Positions 48,257-57,896 are shown, counted from the stretch's first letter. The stretch: 64,000 nt of DNA from Oricola thermophila (GCF_013358405.1 NZ_CP054836.1:3286001-3350000), one strand, 5' to 3'. Numbers and translations: made by a program. Notes: a model not told the origin generated them from the sequence alone.

Positions 48257-51200
48257 ATGACGGGCTTGCTCGAAATCGCGGTCAAGAACGCGCGACTGAC
48301 CATCACCGCCCTGCTGTTTTTCCTTGTCGCGGGCGCGATGGCCTATATCAACATTCCCAAGGAAGCCGAGCCCGATGTCCAGATCCCGGTGATCTATGTC
48401 AGCCTGCATCTGCAAGGCATTTCGCCGGAGGACGCGGAACGGCTGCTGGTGCGCCCGGTCGAGGCGCAGGTCAAGAATATCAAGGGAATCGACACGATCA
48501 CCTCCAATGCCTACCAGGGCGGCGGCAACGTGATCATCGAGTTCGAACCCGATGCGGACCTGGCGACGGCACTCGAGGACGTGCGTACCAAGGTCGACAA
48601 CGCCAAGCGCGAGTTTCCCGCCGGTACGGACGAACCTTCCGTCAACGAGGTCAATATTTCCGAGTTCCCGATTCTTGTCGTGACGCTGTCGGGCAATGCG
48701 CCGGAACGCGTCCTCGTCCGGGCGGCCAAGGAGTTGCGCGACCGGTTCGAGGAAGTGTCCGGTGTGCTGGAGGCCAATCTCCAGGGCTCCCGCGACGAGA
48801 TGGTGGAAGTCATCATCGACCCGGTAAAGCTGTCCTCCTACAACCTGCAACTCGACCAGCTGATCGGCGGGGTCAGCGCCAACAACCAGCTCGTCGCGGC
48901 GGGAACGCTGGAGGGCGCCGAGGGAAAATATGCGGTCAAGGTGCCCGCACTGATCGAGACGGTCGAGGACATCGCCAACCTCCCGATCACCGCCAGCGGC
49001 AATGCGGTGGTACGGGCACGGGACCTCGCCACGATCCGTTCGACCTTCGAGGACGCAGCATCCATCGCGCGGTTGAACGGCAAGCCGGCGATCGCCATCG
49101 AGGTTTCCAAACGCGCCGGCGCAAACCTGATCGAGACGATCGACGCGGTGAAGGAGGCGGCCGAGGAGTTCAGGCCGCTGCTGCCGGCCGGCGTCGACAT
49201 TTCCTACAGCCAGGACAAGTCGACGGATATCCGCACGATGCTGGAGGATCTCCAGAATTCGGTGCTGACCGCCGTCATCCTGGTCTTCATCGTCATCCTC
49301 TACTTCCTCGGGCTCCGGTCCTCGATCCTGATCGGACTGGCCATTCCAACCTCGTTCCTCATGGGCATCCTCGCCCTTTCGGTGGCGGGATTCACGGTCA
49401 ATATCGTGGTGCTGTTCAGCCTGATACTCGCTGTCGGCATGCTGGTCGACGACGCGATCATCGTGACCGAATATGCCGAGCGCCGAATGACCGAGGGCAT
49501 GGCCTCGGGACCCGCCTTCGCGGAGGCGGCGCGGCGGATGTTCGGCCCCGTCGTGGTCGCGACGGCGACGCGCATCGCCGCGTTCTCGCCGCTGCTGTTC
49601 TGGCCCGGAATCATGGGCGAGTTCATGGGCTACCTGCCGCTCACACTGATCTGCACGCTGACGGCATCGATCCTCTATGCATTGTTCTTCGCGCCGACGC
49701 TCGGTTCGATCTTCGGCAAGGCGCATGTAGAGGAACGCAAGCCGGATGGCCTTTACATGATGGTCGTCAAGAAGGCGGTGCGATATCCGCTGGTCACGCT
49801 CGGCACGGTGTCGGCACTGATGGTCGTTATCGTCATGGCCTTCGGCAAATACAACAACGGCGTCGAGCTGTTCCCGAATGTCGAGCCGGAATACGGCCTC
49901 GTCTATGTGCATGCACGCGGCAACCTGTCGCTCGAGGAGCAGGACAAGGCGGTTCGTCAGGTCGAGGAACGCATGTTGTCCTGGCCGGGTATCGAGACGG
50001 TCTATACCCGCGTCGGCGCATCGACCGGCGGCGGCGGGCTCGGCGGCTCGGTCGACGAGGACGTGATCGGAACGATCCAGTACGAGTTCGTCGACTGGCG
50101 CGAGCGCAAGCCGGCGAGCGAGATCCTGACCGATCTCCGCGGGGCGCTGCATGGCATGCCGGGCATCGAGGTCGAGGTTTCCGTGCCCGAGGCCGGACCG
50201 CCACAGGGCAAGCCGATCCAGGTCGAGCTTTCGGCCGACAATCCCGAAGGGCTCGAGGAGGCCGCGGCGACGGTTGCCGATTACCTGCGCACGATCCCGG
50301 AAATCATCGACCTTTCGGATGGCCTGCCGCCGCCGTCGATCGACTGGGAGCTGAAGGTGGATCGCGCCGAGGCGGCCAAGTACGGCATCGGACCGCAATC
50401 GGTCGGCACCGTGGTGCAGCTGGTGACGACGGGCCTGAAACTGTCCGACTACCGGCCCGCCGGCGCCGACGATGCCGTCGACATAAGACTGCGTCTGCCC
50501 GAGGACCGGCGCACGTTGTCGATGCTCGACCAGCTGCGGGTGGAGACACCTCAGGGTGCGGTGCCGCTGTCGAATTTCGTGACGCGCGAGCCGGCAAGGA
50601 GCCTCGGGACGCTCAAGCGCATCGATGCGACGCGGACCATAATCGTGTCGGCGAACCTGGTCGAAGGGGTGCAGGATGCGGAATTCCAGGCGAAGGTCGC
50701 CGAGGCGCTGCCGACGCTTGGCCTGCCGGATCACATCCGCTGGAAACTCGGCGGCTCGAACGAGGAAAGCCAGGAAGCCTCGGCCTTCCTCGGTAAGGCT
50801 TTCGGTGTGGCGATCTTCCTGATCTTTGCCCTGCTTCTCGCCCAGTTCAACCGGTTCACCTATGTGTTCCTGGTGCTGACGGCGGTTGTCATGTCGACCG
50901 TGGGCGTGCTGCTTGGCCTGCTGATCATGCAGATGCCCTTCGTGATCGTCATGACCGCGGTCGGCACGATCGCGCTGGCCGGCGTGGTGGTGAACAACAA
51001 CATCGTGCTGATCGACACCTATGTCCATCTGCGGTCCGAGGGCTGGGACAAGCTGGAGGCGGTGCTCGAAACCTGCCGCGAGCGTGTGCGCCCGGTCATG
51101 CTGACGGCCGTCACCGCCATTCTCGGCGTGTTGCCGATCGCCTTCGGAGTCAATCTGGCGCTTCTCAGTCACGAGGTGACGATCGGTGCGCCGTCGACAC

Positions 51201-51472
51201 AGTGGTGGACCGCGCTTTCGAGCGCCATCGTGTTCGGTCTTGCCTTCTCGACCATACTGACGCTGGTGGTGACGCCGGCGGCGCTGATGGTGTTTACGCG
51301 GGACAACGCTTGGAACGCGGACCAGCGCAGCCTGCTCGCCAAGCTGTTCCGCCGACCGCGGAAGGATGCCGTCGCGAATGTGGCTGAAGGAGCCGGGCAT
51401 GCGGAAACGCGGAATGACGATGCCGGCGAGCAGTTCGAGAATGTTCGCGAGTTCCCGAAGGCGGCCGAGTAG
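48257..51472 (+). CDS. RND multidrug-type efflux transporter
   Basis: A 1071-residue HAE1-type RND pump with the expected twelve membrane helices and two large periplasmic loops. The proton-relay pair is seen in VGMLVDDAIIVTEYAERR on helix 4, and VVNNNIVLIDTY lies on helix 11. The N-terminus lacks a signal peptide, beginning MTGLLEIAVKNARLTI. It pumps hydrophobic or organic compounds from the periplasm, with the adaptor before it. The large antisense open frame over this gene is a codon-bias shadow. A strong terminator follows. Confidence 0.94.
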   Translation: MTGLLEIAVKNARLTITALLFFLVAGAMAYINIPKEAEPDVQIPVIYVSLHLQGISPEDAERLLVRPVEAQVKNIKGIDTITSNAYQGGGNVIIEFEPDADLATALEDVRTKVDNAKREFPAGTDEPSVNEVNISEFPILVVTLSGNAPERVLVRAAKELRDRFEEVSGVLEANLQGSRDEMVEVIIDPVKLSSYNLQLDQLIGGVSANNQLVAAGTLEGAEGKYAVKVPALIETVEDIANLPITASGNAVVRARDLATIRSTFEDAASIARLNGKPAIAIEVSKRAGANLIETIDAVKEAAEEFRPLLPAGVDISYSQDKSTDIRTMLEDLQNSVLTAVILVFIVILYFLGLRSSILIGLAIPTSFLMGILALSVAGFTVNIVVLFSLILAVGMLVDDAIIVTEYAERRMTEGMASGPAFAEAARRMFGPVVVATATRIAAFSPLLFWPGIMGEFMGYLPLTLICTLTASILYALFFAPTLGSIFGKAHVEERKPDGLYMMVVKKAVRYPLVTLGTVSALMVVIVMAFGKYNNGVELFPNVEPEYGLVYVHARGNLSLEEQDKAVRQVEERMLSWPGIETVYTRVGASTGGGGLGGSVDEDVIGTIQYEFVDWRERKPASEILTDLRGALHGMPGIEVEVSVPEAGPPQGKPIQVELSADNPEGLEEAAATVADYLRTIPEIIDLSDGLPPPSIDWELKVDRAEAAKYGIGPQSVGTVVQLVTTGLKLSDYRPAGADDAVDIRLRLPEDRRTLSMLDQLRVETPQGAVPLSNFVTREPARSLGTLKRIDATRTIIVSANLVEGVQDAEFQAKVAEALPTLGLPDHIRWKLGGSNEESQEASAFLGKAFGVAIFLIFALLLAQFNRFTYVFLVLTAVVMSTVGVLLGLLIMQMPFVIVMTAVGTIALAGVVVNNNIVLIDTYVHLRSEGWDKLEAVLETCRERVRPVMLTAVTAILGVLPIAFGVNLALLSHEVTIGAPSTQWWTALSSAIVFGLAFSTILTLVVTPAALMVFTRDNAWNADQRSLLAKLFRRPRKDAVANVAEGAGHAETRNDDAGEQFENVREFPKAAE

Positions 51473-51495
51473 GCGGCGGAACCGGGGCGGATACG

Positions 51496-51524
51496 GGCCG
51501 GCGGTTCGCCCCGCCGGCCTTTTT
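51496..51524 (+). terminator. strong terminator after the RND operon
   Basis: A 9-bp G/C stem (GGCCGGCGG/CCGCCGGCC), a 6-nt loop and TTTTT, starting 23 bp after the RND stop. Confidence 0.85.
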
Positions 51525-51534
51525 CATGTCCGGA

Positions 51535-51975
51535 TCAGGTCAGGCGCAGCAGTTCGGCGCGCAGGCGGTCTGGATCGGCGAGAAGACGGTCGATTTCCGC
51601 ATGCGCTTCGCGCCACGCCGGATAGGCCCGCGCCAGCAGCTCTTTACCTTCCCCCGTCAGCTTCAGGCGGCGGCTGCGCCGGTCGGCAGAGTCGGGCGTG
51701 ACTTCAACGAGGCCGCGGCGCTCCAGTGGCTTGAGGTTTGCCGTCAGTGTCGTGCGGTCGAGGGCGAGAAGCCTTGCGACATCGCCCATCATCGGCGGTT
51801 CTGGCCGGTTGAGCGACATCAGGATGGAGAATTGTCCGTTGGTCAGGCCGAGGGGGCGAAAGGTCTCGTCGAATCGGCGGGCGATCGCGCGGGCGGCGCG
51901 CTGCAGGTGAAGGCACAGGCAGGTATCGCGGACCTCGAGCGTCGTTTTATGGGGCAGGGTGCTGGATTCGGACAT
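51535..51975 (-). CDS. MarR-family transcriptional regulator
   Basis: A 146-residue winged-helix repressor. The HTH region spans about residues 60-100 (MMGDVARLLALDRTTLTANLKPLERRGLVEV, then the wing DRRSRRLKLT). The N-terminal TCLCLHLQRAARAIARRF has a Cys-Leu-Cys pair that might sense oxidants or thiol-reactive compounds. It is convergent with the RND pump and separated from it by a strong terminator. Its likely operator is a TTGATATCAA palindrome just upstream. Confidence 0.9.
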   Translation of the reverse strand: MSESSTLPHKTTLEVRDTCLCLHLQRAARAIARRFDETFRPLGLTNGQFSILMSLNRPEPPMMGDVARLLALDRTTLTANLKPLERRGLVEVTPDSADRRSRRLKLTGEGKELLARAYPAWREAHAEIDRLLADPDRLRAELLRLT

Positions 51976-51987
51976 GAGCCAAACATA

Positions 51988-51997
51988 TTGATATCAA
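51988..51997. promoter_or_regulatory. MarR operator candidate
   Basis: TTGATATCAA is a perfect 10-bp palindrome ending 22 bp upstream of the marR start on the minus strand. It resembles MarR-family operators, so autoregulation is likely. Confidence 0.6.
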
Positions 51998-52063
51998 CCT
52001 ACCGGTTCCAGTCCATATCGGGCATTCCTCGCCCGACCATCACGCGGGACGCCCGGCCCGCAT

Positions 52064-52096
52064 GAAACGGGGCCGGACCGCAACCGGCCCGGCCCC
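52064..52096 (-). terminator. terminator downstream of asd
   Basis: An 8-bp stem (GGGGCCGG/CCGGCCCC) with a 12-nt loop, followed by GTTTC on the minus strand, 26 bp after the asd stop. Confidence 0.5.
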
Positions 52097-52121
52097 GGAC
52101 GTGCATTCGCCGCCTGGCGGA

Positions 52122-53156
52122 TCAGGCCGCCTGCTTCTTCGGCTGGATCAGGTGGCGATTGACCAGCAGCTCGGCGATCTGGACGGTATTGAGCGCTGCA
52201 CCCTTGCGCAGATTGTCGGATACGACCCAGATGTTGAGCCCGTTCTCGACCGTCGCGTCCTCGCGGATGCGGCTGATATAGGTGGCATCCTCGCCGGCGC
52301 TCTCGTAGGGGGTGATGTATCCGCCGTCCTCATGCTTGTCGATGACGAGACAGCCCGGCGCCTCGCGCAGGATCTCGCGCGCCTCGTCGGCCGTGATCGG
52401 CTTCTCGAACTCGATGTTGACGGCTTCGGAATGGCCGATGAAGACCGGTACGCGCACCGCGGTGCAAGTGACCTTGATCTTCGGGTCGAGCATCTTCTTG
52501 GTCTCGGCCAGCACCTTCCATTCCTCCTTGGTGTAGCCGTCCTCCATGAAGACGTCGATGTGGGGAATGACGTTGAAGGCAATGCGCTTGGTGAACTTCT
52601 TGTTCTCGATCGGGTCGGAGACGAAGACCGCGCGCGTCTGGGTGAACAGCTCGTCCATGCCGTCCTTGCCGGCACCGGACACTGACTGGTAGGTCGAAAC
52701 CACGATGCGCTTGATGATCGCGGCGTCGTGCAGCGGCTTCAGCGCCACGACCAGCTGGGCCGTCGAGCAGTTCGGATTGGCGATGATGTTCTTCTTCGAG
52801 AAGCCCTCGACGGCATCGGCGTTGACTTCCGGCACGATCAGCGGAACGTCCGAGTCGTAGCGCCAGGCCGAGGAGTTGTCGATGACGACGCAGCCCTTGG
52901 TCGCAATCTTCGGCGCCCATTCCTTCGACACGCTGCCGCCTGCGGACATGAGGCAGATATCGGCCTCCGCGAAGTCGTAATTTTCCAGCGCCTGGACCTT
53001 GAGGGTCTTGTCGCCGAAGCTCACTTCCTGCCCGATGGAACGGCGCGAGGCGAGCGGCACGATCTTGTCGGCCGGGAATCCGCGCTCGGCGAGAATTTCC
53101 AGCATCTCCCGACCGACATTGCCGGTCGCTCCTGCGATGGCGATAGTAAAGCCCAT
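52122..53156 (-). CDS. asd: aspartate-semialdehyde dehydrogenase
   Basis: A 344-residue NADP enzyme that converts aspartyl phosphate to aspartate semialdehyde, the branch point for lysine, diaminopimelate, threonine and methionine. The NADP loop is AIAGATGNVGREM; the catalytic Cys is in IIANPNCSTAQL. The acidic/basic segment RIAFNVIPHIDVF follows. ATG 53154-53156 has a GGAGCAGGAAAAGG leader; the longer open frame adds 13 residues without support. leuB and leuD nearby is the usual arrangement in Rhizobiales. Confidence 0.96.
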   Translation of the reverse strand: MGFTIAIAGATGNVGREMLEILAERGFPADKIVPLASRRSIGQEVSFGDKTLKVQALENYDFAEADICLMSAGGSVSKEWAPKIATKGCVVIDNSSAWRYDSDVPLIVPEVNADAVEGFSKKNIIANPNCSTAQLVVALKPLHDAAIIKRIVVSTYQSVSGAGKDGMDELFTQTRAVFVSDPIENKKFTKRIAFNVIPHIDVFMEDGYTKEEWKVLAETKKMLDPKIKVTCTAVRVPVFIGHSEAVNIEFEKPITADEAREILREAPGCLVIDKHEDGGYITPYESAGEDATYISRIREDATVENGLNIWVVSDNLRKGAALNTVQIAELLVNRHLIQPKKQAA

Positions 53157-53344
53157 GGCCCTTTTCCTGCTCCTCTCTCCCCTTTGCTTCGGCAAGCACC
53201 ACTCGTCCCGCCCCCGGGAGAGTGTGGGGCGGAGCGGTCAGACGGTCTTCGTGGTTTTCGACACAATGGTGCTCATGGTGGGCGCGTTTTGCGGCAGGTC
53301 TGTGATAAAGTCAACATTGCGGGCTGCGAACTTCCTCCAGGCTT

Positions 53345-53363
53345 CGTGAAAGTCACCTTCACG
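53345..53363 (+). other. hairpin next to the ribosome site of the 53374 gene
   Basis: CGTGAA and TTCACG form a 6-bp stem with a 7-nt loop, ending at the first G of GGAGG. Folding could limit ribosome access, but the stem is short. Confidence 0.35.
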
Positions 53364-53373
53364 GAGGAATGTC

Positions 53374-54039
53374 ATGCGCCACTTCGCCAGGCTTGCGGCT
53401 GCCATAGCTGTCATTTCCGCTACTGCCGGTGCGGCACAAGCCGAACTGATCCGCTGTCCCCTTGAACAGGCTCGGCGAACGATCACGGATCCGTTGCCGC
53501 GGGGATGGTGGACGACGCCGATCGTCAACCGTCTTTCCGACACAAGGGTGCAGAATATCGGCGGCAAGCCGGCGTTGCTCTGCATTTACGGTGCCGCCGG
53601 AAGCATCCAGCGCGAAGCACCGCGCGGGCAAAGTTGTCGCGCGGTGTCGGGCGGCTTCGATTGTCGTGCTGCCGCGCCGCGTGCCCGGACCGCTGCGACG
53701 GGAAGGCTGGATATCCCCCAAACCTACCAGTTCGACCTCGATCGCGGCGCCGTCACCCGCTCGGGTGCGGATTTCTGGTTCCAGGCGGAAACGGCATCGC
53801 TTCTCTACCTGGTGCCGCAGAACGGCGCGCGAATCGGTGTGGGCGACCGCTCCAACCGCGGTGCGGCCGGTTGCGCCACGGCGCGGTACACCGGCAACCG
53901 GGTTTCGCTCCGTGACTTGCCGGTCGGCTCCTACATCTGCGCACGGACCAACGAGGGGCGGATCTCGCAGTTCCGCATCAACGGCCTTTCCGGCGGATCG
54001 CCGAAGACACTGTCCATCGGCTTCATGACCTGGCGCTAG
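53374..54039 (+). CDS. secreted protein of unknown function
   Basis: A 221-residue protein with a clear signal peptide (MRHFARLAAAIAVISATAGAAQA, cleavage about residue 23). The mature part has six cysteines (RCPLEQ, LLCIYG, QSCRAV, GFDCRA, GCATAR, YICART), which suggests disulfides in the periplasm. I do not recognise the family. An internal GSIQREAPRGQSCRAVSGGFDC segment, rich in Gly and Arg, separates two halves. A GGAGG site precedes the ATG. It is divergent from asd and convergent with leuB. Confidence 0.7.
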   Translation: MRHFARLAAAIAVISATAGAAQAELIRCPLEQARRTITDPLPRGWWTTPIVNRLSDTRVQNIGGKPALLCIYGAAGSIQREAPRGQSCRAVSGGFDCRAAAPRARTAATGRLDIPQTYQFDLDRGAVTRSGADFWFQAETASLLYLVPQNGARIGVGDRSNRGAAGCATARYTGNRVSLRDLPVGSYICARTNEGRISQFRINGLSGGSPKTLSIGFMTWR

Positions 54040-54052
54040 CCGGGCAGCCGAC

Positions 54053-54085
54053 GCGTTTCCCCGCCGCGGCCCGGCAGGGGAACGC
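54053..54085. terminator. hairpin between the secreted-protein gene and leuB
   Basis: An inverted repeat with arms GCGTTTCCCCGCC and GGCAGGGGAACGC (one mismatch-type bulge) in the convergent gap. It has no T-run, so intrinsic termination is not certain. Confidence 0.45.
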
Positions 54086-54102
54086 CGTAACGGCTCCGGC
54101 CG

Positions 54103-55209
54103 CTATCCTGCGGCATAGGCCTCGAGTACCGCATCGCCCATTTCGGACGTGGTCACCCTCGTGCAGCCGTCCGACATGATGTCGCCGGTGCGCAGGCCCT
54201 TGTCGAGCACGGTCGAGATCGCCTTCTCCAGGCGGTCGGCCTCCGCGATCATGCCGAAGGAATAGCGCAGGCACATGGCGAAGGACGCGATCATGGCGAT
54301 CGGGTTGGCAATTCCCTGCCCGGCAATGTCGGGCGCGGAGCCGTGCACCGGCTCGTAGAGCGCCTTTCGCTTGCCCGTGACCGGATCCGGCGCGCCGAGC
54401 GAGGCGGAGGGCAGCATGCCCAGCGAGCCGGTCAGCATGGCGGCGACATCGGACAGCATGTCGCCGAACAGGTTGTCGGTGACGATGACATCGAACTGCT
54501 TCGGCCAGCGCACCAGCTGCATGCCGCCGGCGTCCGCCAGCATGTGGGTCAGCTCGACGTCGGAATATTTCGCCGCGTGGGTCGCCGCAACGACCTCCTT
54601 CCAGAGCACGCCCGACTTCATCACGTTGTGCTTTTCCATGGAGCAGACCTTGTTGCCCCGGGTGCGGGCCAGCTCGAAGGCGACGCCGGCGATGCGCTCG
54701 ATCTCGAAGGTGTCGTAGACCTGCGTGTCGATGCCGCGCTTCTGGCCGTTGCCGAGATCGACGATTTCCTTCGGTTCGCCGAAATAGACACCGCCGGTCA
54801 GCTCGCGCACGATCAGGATGTCTAGGCCTTCGACCACTTCCGGCTTCAGCGAGGAGGAGGCGGCGAGCGCCGGATAGCAGATCGCCGGGCGCAGATTGGC
54901 GAAGAGCGCCATGTCCTTGCGCAGGCGCAGCAGGCCCGCCTCGGGGCGTACCTCGTAGGGCACGCCGTCCCACTTCGGACCGCCGACCGCGCCGAACAAA
55001 ACCGCGTCGGCGGCCATCGCCTTGGCCATGTCCTCTTCGGAAATCGCCTGGCCGTGCGCGTCATAGGCGCTGCCGCCGACAAGACCCTCGTCGGTGACGA
55101 AGCCTGCGTCTTCCTTCTCGTTTATATGGGCGATCAGCTTGCGGACTTCGGCCATTGCTTCCGGGCCGATGCCGTCGCCGGGAAGCAGGAATAGGGAACG
55201 CGTGGTCAT
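54103..55209 (-). CDS. leuB: 3-isopropylmalate dehydrogenase
   Basis: A 368-residue NAD-dependent decarboxylating dehydrogenase of leucine synthesis. The start [19 protein letters not shown] and segments [35 protein letters not shown], and [16 protein letters not shown] with the metal-binding aspartates are complete. It lies between asd and the RidA-KAS-ACP group; leuD follows that group on the same strand. Confidence 0.97.
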   Translation of the reverse strand: MTTRSLFLLPGDGIGPEAMAEVRKLIAHINEKEDAGFVTDEGLVGGSAYDAHGQAISEEDMAKAMAADAVLFGAVGGPKWDGVPYEVRPEAGLLRLRKDMALFANLRPAICYPALAASSSLKPEVVEGLDILIVRELTGGVYFGEPKEIVDLGNGQKRGIDTQVYDTFEIERIAGVAFELARTRGNKVCSMEKHNVMKSGVLWKEVVAATHAAKYSDVELTHMLADAGGMQLVRWPKQFDVIVTDNLFGDMLSDVAAMLTGSLGMLPSASLGAPDPVTGKRKALYEPVHGSAPDIAGQGIANPIAMIASFAMCLRYSFGMIAEADRLEKAISTVLDKGLRTGDIMSDGCTRVTTSEMGDAVLEAYAAG

Positions 55210-55297
55210 GAATGGACTTCCGATCGGTTGAATTGCCGGTCACGGCATAGAACCAGAACGGCGGGAATTCAACCGCGTCCGATCGTCGGATGCGGCT

Positions 55298-55681
55298 TCA
55301 GCCCCTGAATGCCGTCACCTCGATCTCGATCTTCATCTCCGGCCGCATCAGGCCGGCCACCACCATGGTCGCAGCCGGGCGAATTCCGTCGAAGTAGCGG
55401 CCGACGACAGGAAACACGATATCGGCATGGGCCGCCTCGGTCACCGTGTACTGCACGCGGACGATGTCGCTGCGGACGAAGCCGGCTTCTGCCAGAGTCC
55501 GATCGATGGTGGCGAGCGCGTTCTCCGCCTGCGCGGCAACGTCCTCGGGCATTTCCATCGTCGCGTAGTCATAGCCGGTGGTGCCGGAGACGAAGCACCA
55601 GTCGCCCCGGACCACGGCGCGCGAATAGCCCGCGGCCTTCTCGAAGGGCGATCCGGTGGATATCAGGCGACGTCCGGTCAT
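55298..55681 (-). CDS. RidA-family protein
   Basis: A 127-residue Rid/YjgF-like protein. The core [34 protein letters not shown] and C-terminal [17 protein letters not shown] are family-typical. Classical RidA hydrolyses reactive enamines and imines made by PLP enzymes using a conserved arginine in a different context (here no clear RidA-type catalytic Arg position), so activity is not assured. Its ATG overlaps the stop of the ketosynthase, which ties it to the acyl cassette, although no PLP enzyme is close. Confidence 0.85.
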   Translation of the reverse strand: MTGRRLISTGSPFEKAAGYSRAVVRGDWCFVSGTTGYDYATMEMPEDVAAQAENALATIDRTLAEAGFVRSDIVRVQYTVTEAAHADIVFPVVGRYFDGIRPAATMVVAGLMRPEMKIEIEVTAFRG

Positions 55682-56898
55682 GATTTCTCAACGGCCCGGA
55701 AGGCGACCACCGCATTCGCGCCGCCGAAGGCGAAGGCATTCGACAGGGCCACATTCACCTCGCGCCTGCGTGCCTCGTTGGGGGTGACGTCGAGATCGCA
55801 TTCCGGATCGGGCTCACCGTAATTCACCGTCGGCGGCACAACGCCGTCGCGAATCGCCCCAATGCAGGCGATTGCTTCCAGCGCGCTCGAGGCACCGAGG
55901 CAGTGGGCGTGCATGGATTTCGTCGAGGAAACGGAAAGCGCGTCGGCATGGGTCCCGAAGACCGCTCGGATCGCGCGGGTCTCGGTCCGGTCGTTGCCAA
56001 CCGTGGCCGTGCCGTGGGCATTGACGTAGTCGACATCGGCCGGATCGAGTCCGGCATCGGCAAGGCAGTCGCGCATCGCGGCGGCCGGCCCCTCCACCGT
56101 CGGGGCGACGATATCACTCGCGTCCGCCGACAGTCCGGCACCGGCCACTTCGGCGAGGATCGGCGCGCCGCGGCGTTCGGCGCTTTCCATCGTCTCCAGC
56201 ACCAGCGCTCCGGCTCCGTCGCCGAGAACGAGGCCCTCGCGATCGGCCGAAAAGGGACGGCAGGCGGTCCTGGCGAGAATGCGCATGGCCTCCCAGGCCT
56301 TGACCACGCCGTATGTGAGCGGGGCATCCGCGCCGCCGGCCACGATCGCATCGGCGCGGCCCAGCCGCAGCAGGTCGAGCGCGGCGGCGATGGCATGGTT
56401 TCCGGATGCGCAGGCGGAGGTGACACCGAACACCGGGCCTGTCAGGCCGTGGACCATGGAAACGTTCACGGCCGGCGATGACGGCATCGCCTTGGGCACG
56501 GTGAATATGTCGGCGCGTTTCCGGCCCTCGAGAAACACGTCGCGATAGGCCCGTTCGATGGCATCTCCGCCAAAGACGCCGGCGCCGATGACCGCGCCGA
56601 TGCGCATGTCCGGCCGCCGATCCGCGGCAAGCCCGGCCTGGCCGAGCGCCTCGCCGGCAGCAAGGGCGGCCAGCAGGCCGAAGCGGCCCATCGCCATGGT
56701 CCGGCGCTTGTCGAAACCGTGTTCCGGCAACATGGCGATCTGGCCGGCTATCGCCGTCTTCAGGTCATGCCTGTCGGGGATCGCGAGCGGGCTTATGCCG
56801 CAGGTGCCGTCGCGCATGGCGCGCCAGATGTCGGTTGCATTGGTGCCAAGGCAGCACAGGCCGCCGATGCCCGTGATGACGATGCGCCGCCTGGCCAT
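55678..56898 (-). CDS. beta-ketoacyl-ACP synthase, FabF/NodE-like
   Basis: A 406-residue thiolase-fold condensing enzyme. The catalytic triad is seen: C163 in [12 protein letters not shown]295 in NAHGTAT and H332 after [12 protein letters not shown] (K327). It belongs to the KAS II class, which includes NodE of Nod-factor acyl chains. It condenses malonyl-ACP with an acyl primer, so it could build a special acyl chain with the ACP encoded directly upstream (the ACP TGA and this ATG are adjacent). No other fatty acid genes follow. Confidence 0.9.
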   Translation of the reverse strand: MARRRIVITGIGGLCCLGTNATDIWRAMRDGTCGISPLAIPDRHDLKTAIAGQIAMLPEHGFDKRRTMAMGRFGLLAALAAGEALGQAGLAADRRPDMRIGAVIGAGVFGGDAIERAYRDVFLEGRKRADIFTVPKAMPSSPAVNVSMVHGLTGPVFGVTSACASGNHAIAAALDLLRLGRADAIVAGGADAPLTYGVVKAWEAMRILARTACRPFSADREGLVLGDGAGALVLETMESAERRGAPILAEVAGAGLSADASDIVAPTVEGPAAAMRDCLADAGLDPADVDYVNAHGTATVGNDRTETRAIRAVFGTHADALSVSSTKSMHAHCLGASSALEAIACIGAIRDGVVPPTVNYGEPDPECDLDVTPNEARRREVNVALSNAFAFGGANAVVAFRAVEKS

Positions 56899-57153
56899 TC
56901 AGCCGCCCTTCGCGATCAGGCCGGCCACGGCGTCGATCACGTCACGCACGGTCTTCAGCCTTTCCCACGCGCTGGCGGTGTCCAGCTCGATGTCGATGTC
57001 GAACTCGTCCTCGAGGTCGAAAATGACCTCGGCCAGCTCGAGCGACTGGATGTCGAGATCGGCGAGAACTGTGTCCGCCGTCAGGCTCTCCGGCTCCAGC
57101 TCCGCCTTGTCGGCGATGATGCGTATGGTCGTGTCCTGGACTGCCGCGGTCAT
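56899..57153 (-). CDS. acyl carrier protein, NodF-like
   Basis: An 84-residue carrier protein. The attachment serine for phosphopantetheine is S37 in DLDIQSLELAEVIFDLEDEF, where the DSL motif of housekeeping ACP is replaced by QSL. The acidic second helix is typical. It is distinct from the standard AcpP, whose N-terminus and DSL motif are absent. The next gene on the strand, the ketosynthase, starts at the very next base, so the two act as a pair. Divergence from AcpP suggests a dedicated acyl substrate. Confidence 0.88.
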   Translation of the reverse strand: MTAAVQDTTIRIIADKAELEPESLTADTVLADLDIQSLELAEVIFDLEDEFDIDIELDTASAWERLKTVRDVIDAVAGLIAKGG

Positions 57154-57290
57154 GCGCTGTTCCGATCTCTCTGGGGGCCGGCCATGATGGCCGAGCCCGG
57201 TTCCGGCACCAAGTGTGCCGAAGGGAGAGGCCGTGTCAATTCCGCAGCGTCAGGTCCAGTGATGCCGGGCCCGGACGGATTCGGCGTCCG

Positions 57291-57896
57291 TCAGGCCCAG
57301 GGCCGGGTTTCGGCCAGCTTTGCCTCGTAGGAATCGATCTTGGCGGACTTGGCCAGCGTCAGCCCGATGTCGTCGAGACCGTTGAGAAGGCAGTGCTTCT
57401 TGAAGGCGTCGATCTCGAACTTCACGACGCCGCCGTCCGGACCGCGGATTTCCTGGGCTTCGAGGTCGACTGTCAGCGTGGCATTGGCGCCACGCTTGGC
57501 GTCGTCCATCAGCTTGTCGAGATCCTCCTGGCTGACGACGATCGGCAGAATGCCGTTCTTGAAGCAGTTGTTGTAGAAAATGTCGGCGAAGGAGGTTGAG
57601 ATCACGCAGCGGATGCCGAAGTCGAGCAGTGCCCAGGGCGCGTGCTCGCGCGAGGAGCCGCAGCCGAAATTGTCACCGGCGACGAGGACCTTCGCATTGC
57701 GATAGGCCGGCTTGTTGAGGACGAAGTCCGGGTTCTCGCTGCCATCCTCGTTGTAGCGCATCTCCGCGAACAGGCCCTTGCCGAGGCCGGTGCGCTTGAT
57801 GGTCTTGAGGTAGTCCTTCGGAATGATCATGTCGGTGTCGACATTGACGATCGGAAGGGGGGCGGCGACGCCCGTGAGCGTGGTGAACTTGTCCAT
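57291..57896 (-). CDS. leuD: 3-isopropylmalate dehydratase, small subunit
   Basis: A 201-residue swivelling domain that joins LeuC (not in the window) to isomerise isopropylmalate. The signature is [19 protein letters not shown], and the substrate loop is [18 protein letters not shown] 57894-57896 with AAAGCGG upstream was chosen; the open frame runs further but overlaps the control region. It is normally followed by leuB in Rhizobiales, but here three acyl-chemistry genes lie between. Confidence 0.96.
   Translation of the reverse strand: MDKFTTLTGVAAPLPIVNVDTDMIIPKDYLKTIKRTGLGKGLFAEMRYNEDGSENPDFVLNKPAYRNAKVLVAGDNFGCGSSREHAPWALLDFGIRCVISTSFADIFYNNCFKNGILPIVVSQEDLDKLMDDAKRGANATLTVDLEAQEIRGPDGGVVKFEIDAFKKHCLLNGLDDIGLTLAKSAKIDSYEAKLAETRPWA

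Noticed and set aside
48185..51400. A 1071-codon open frame antisense to the RND pump
   Set aside because: It mirrors the pump gene codon by codon, is His/Arg/Asp-rich with no domain, and results from the high-GC codon bias. The sense frame has all RND motifs.
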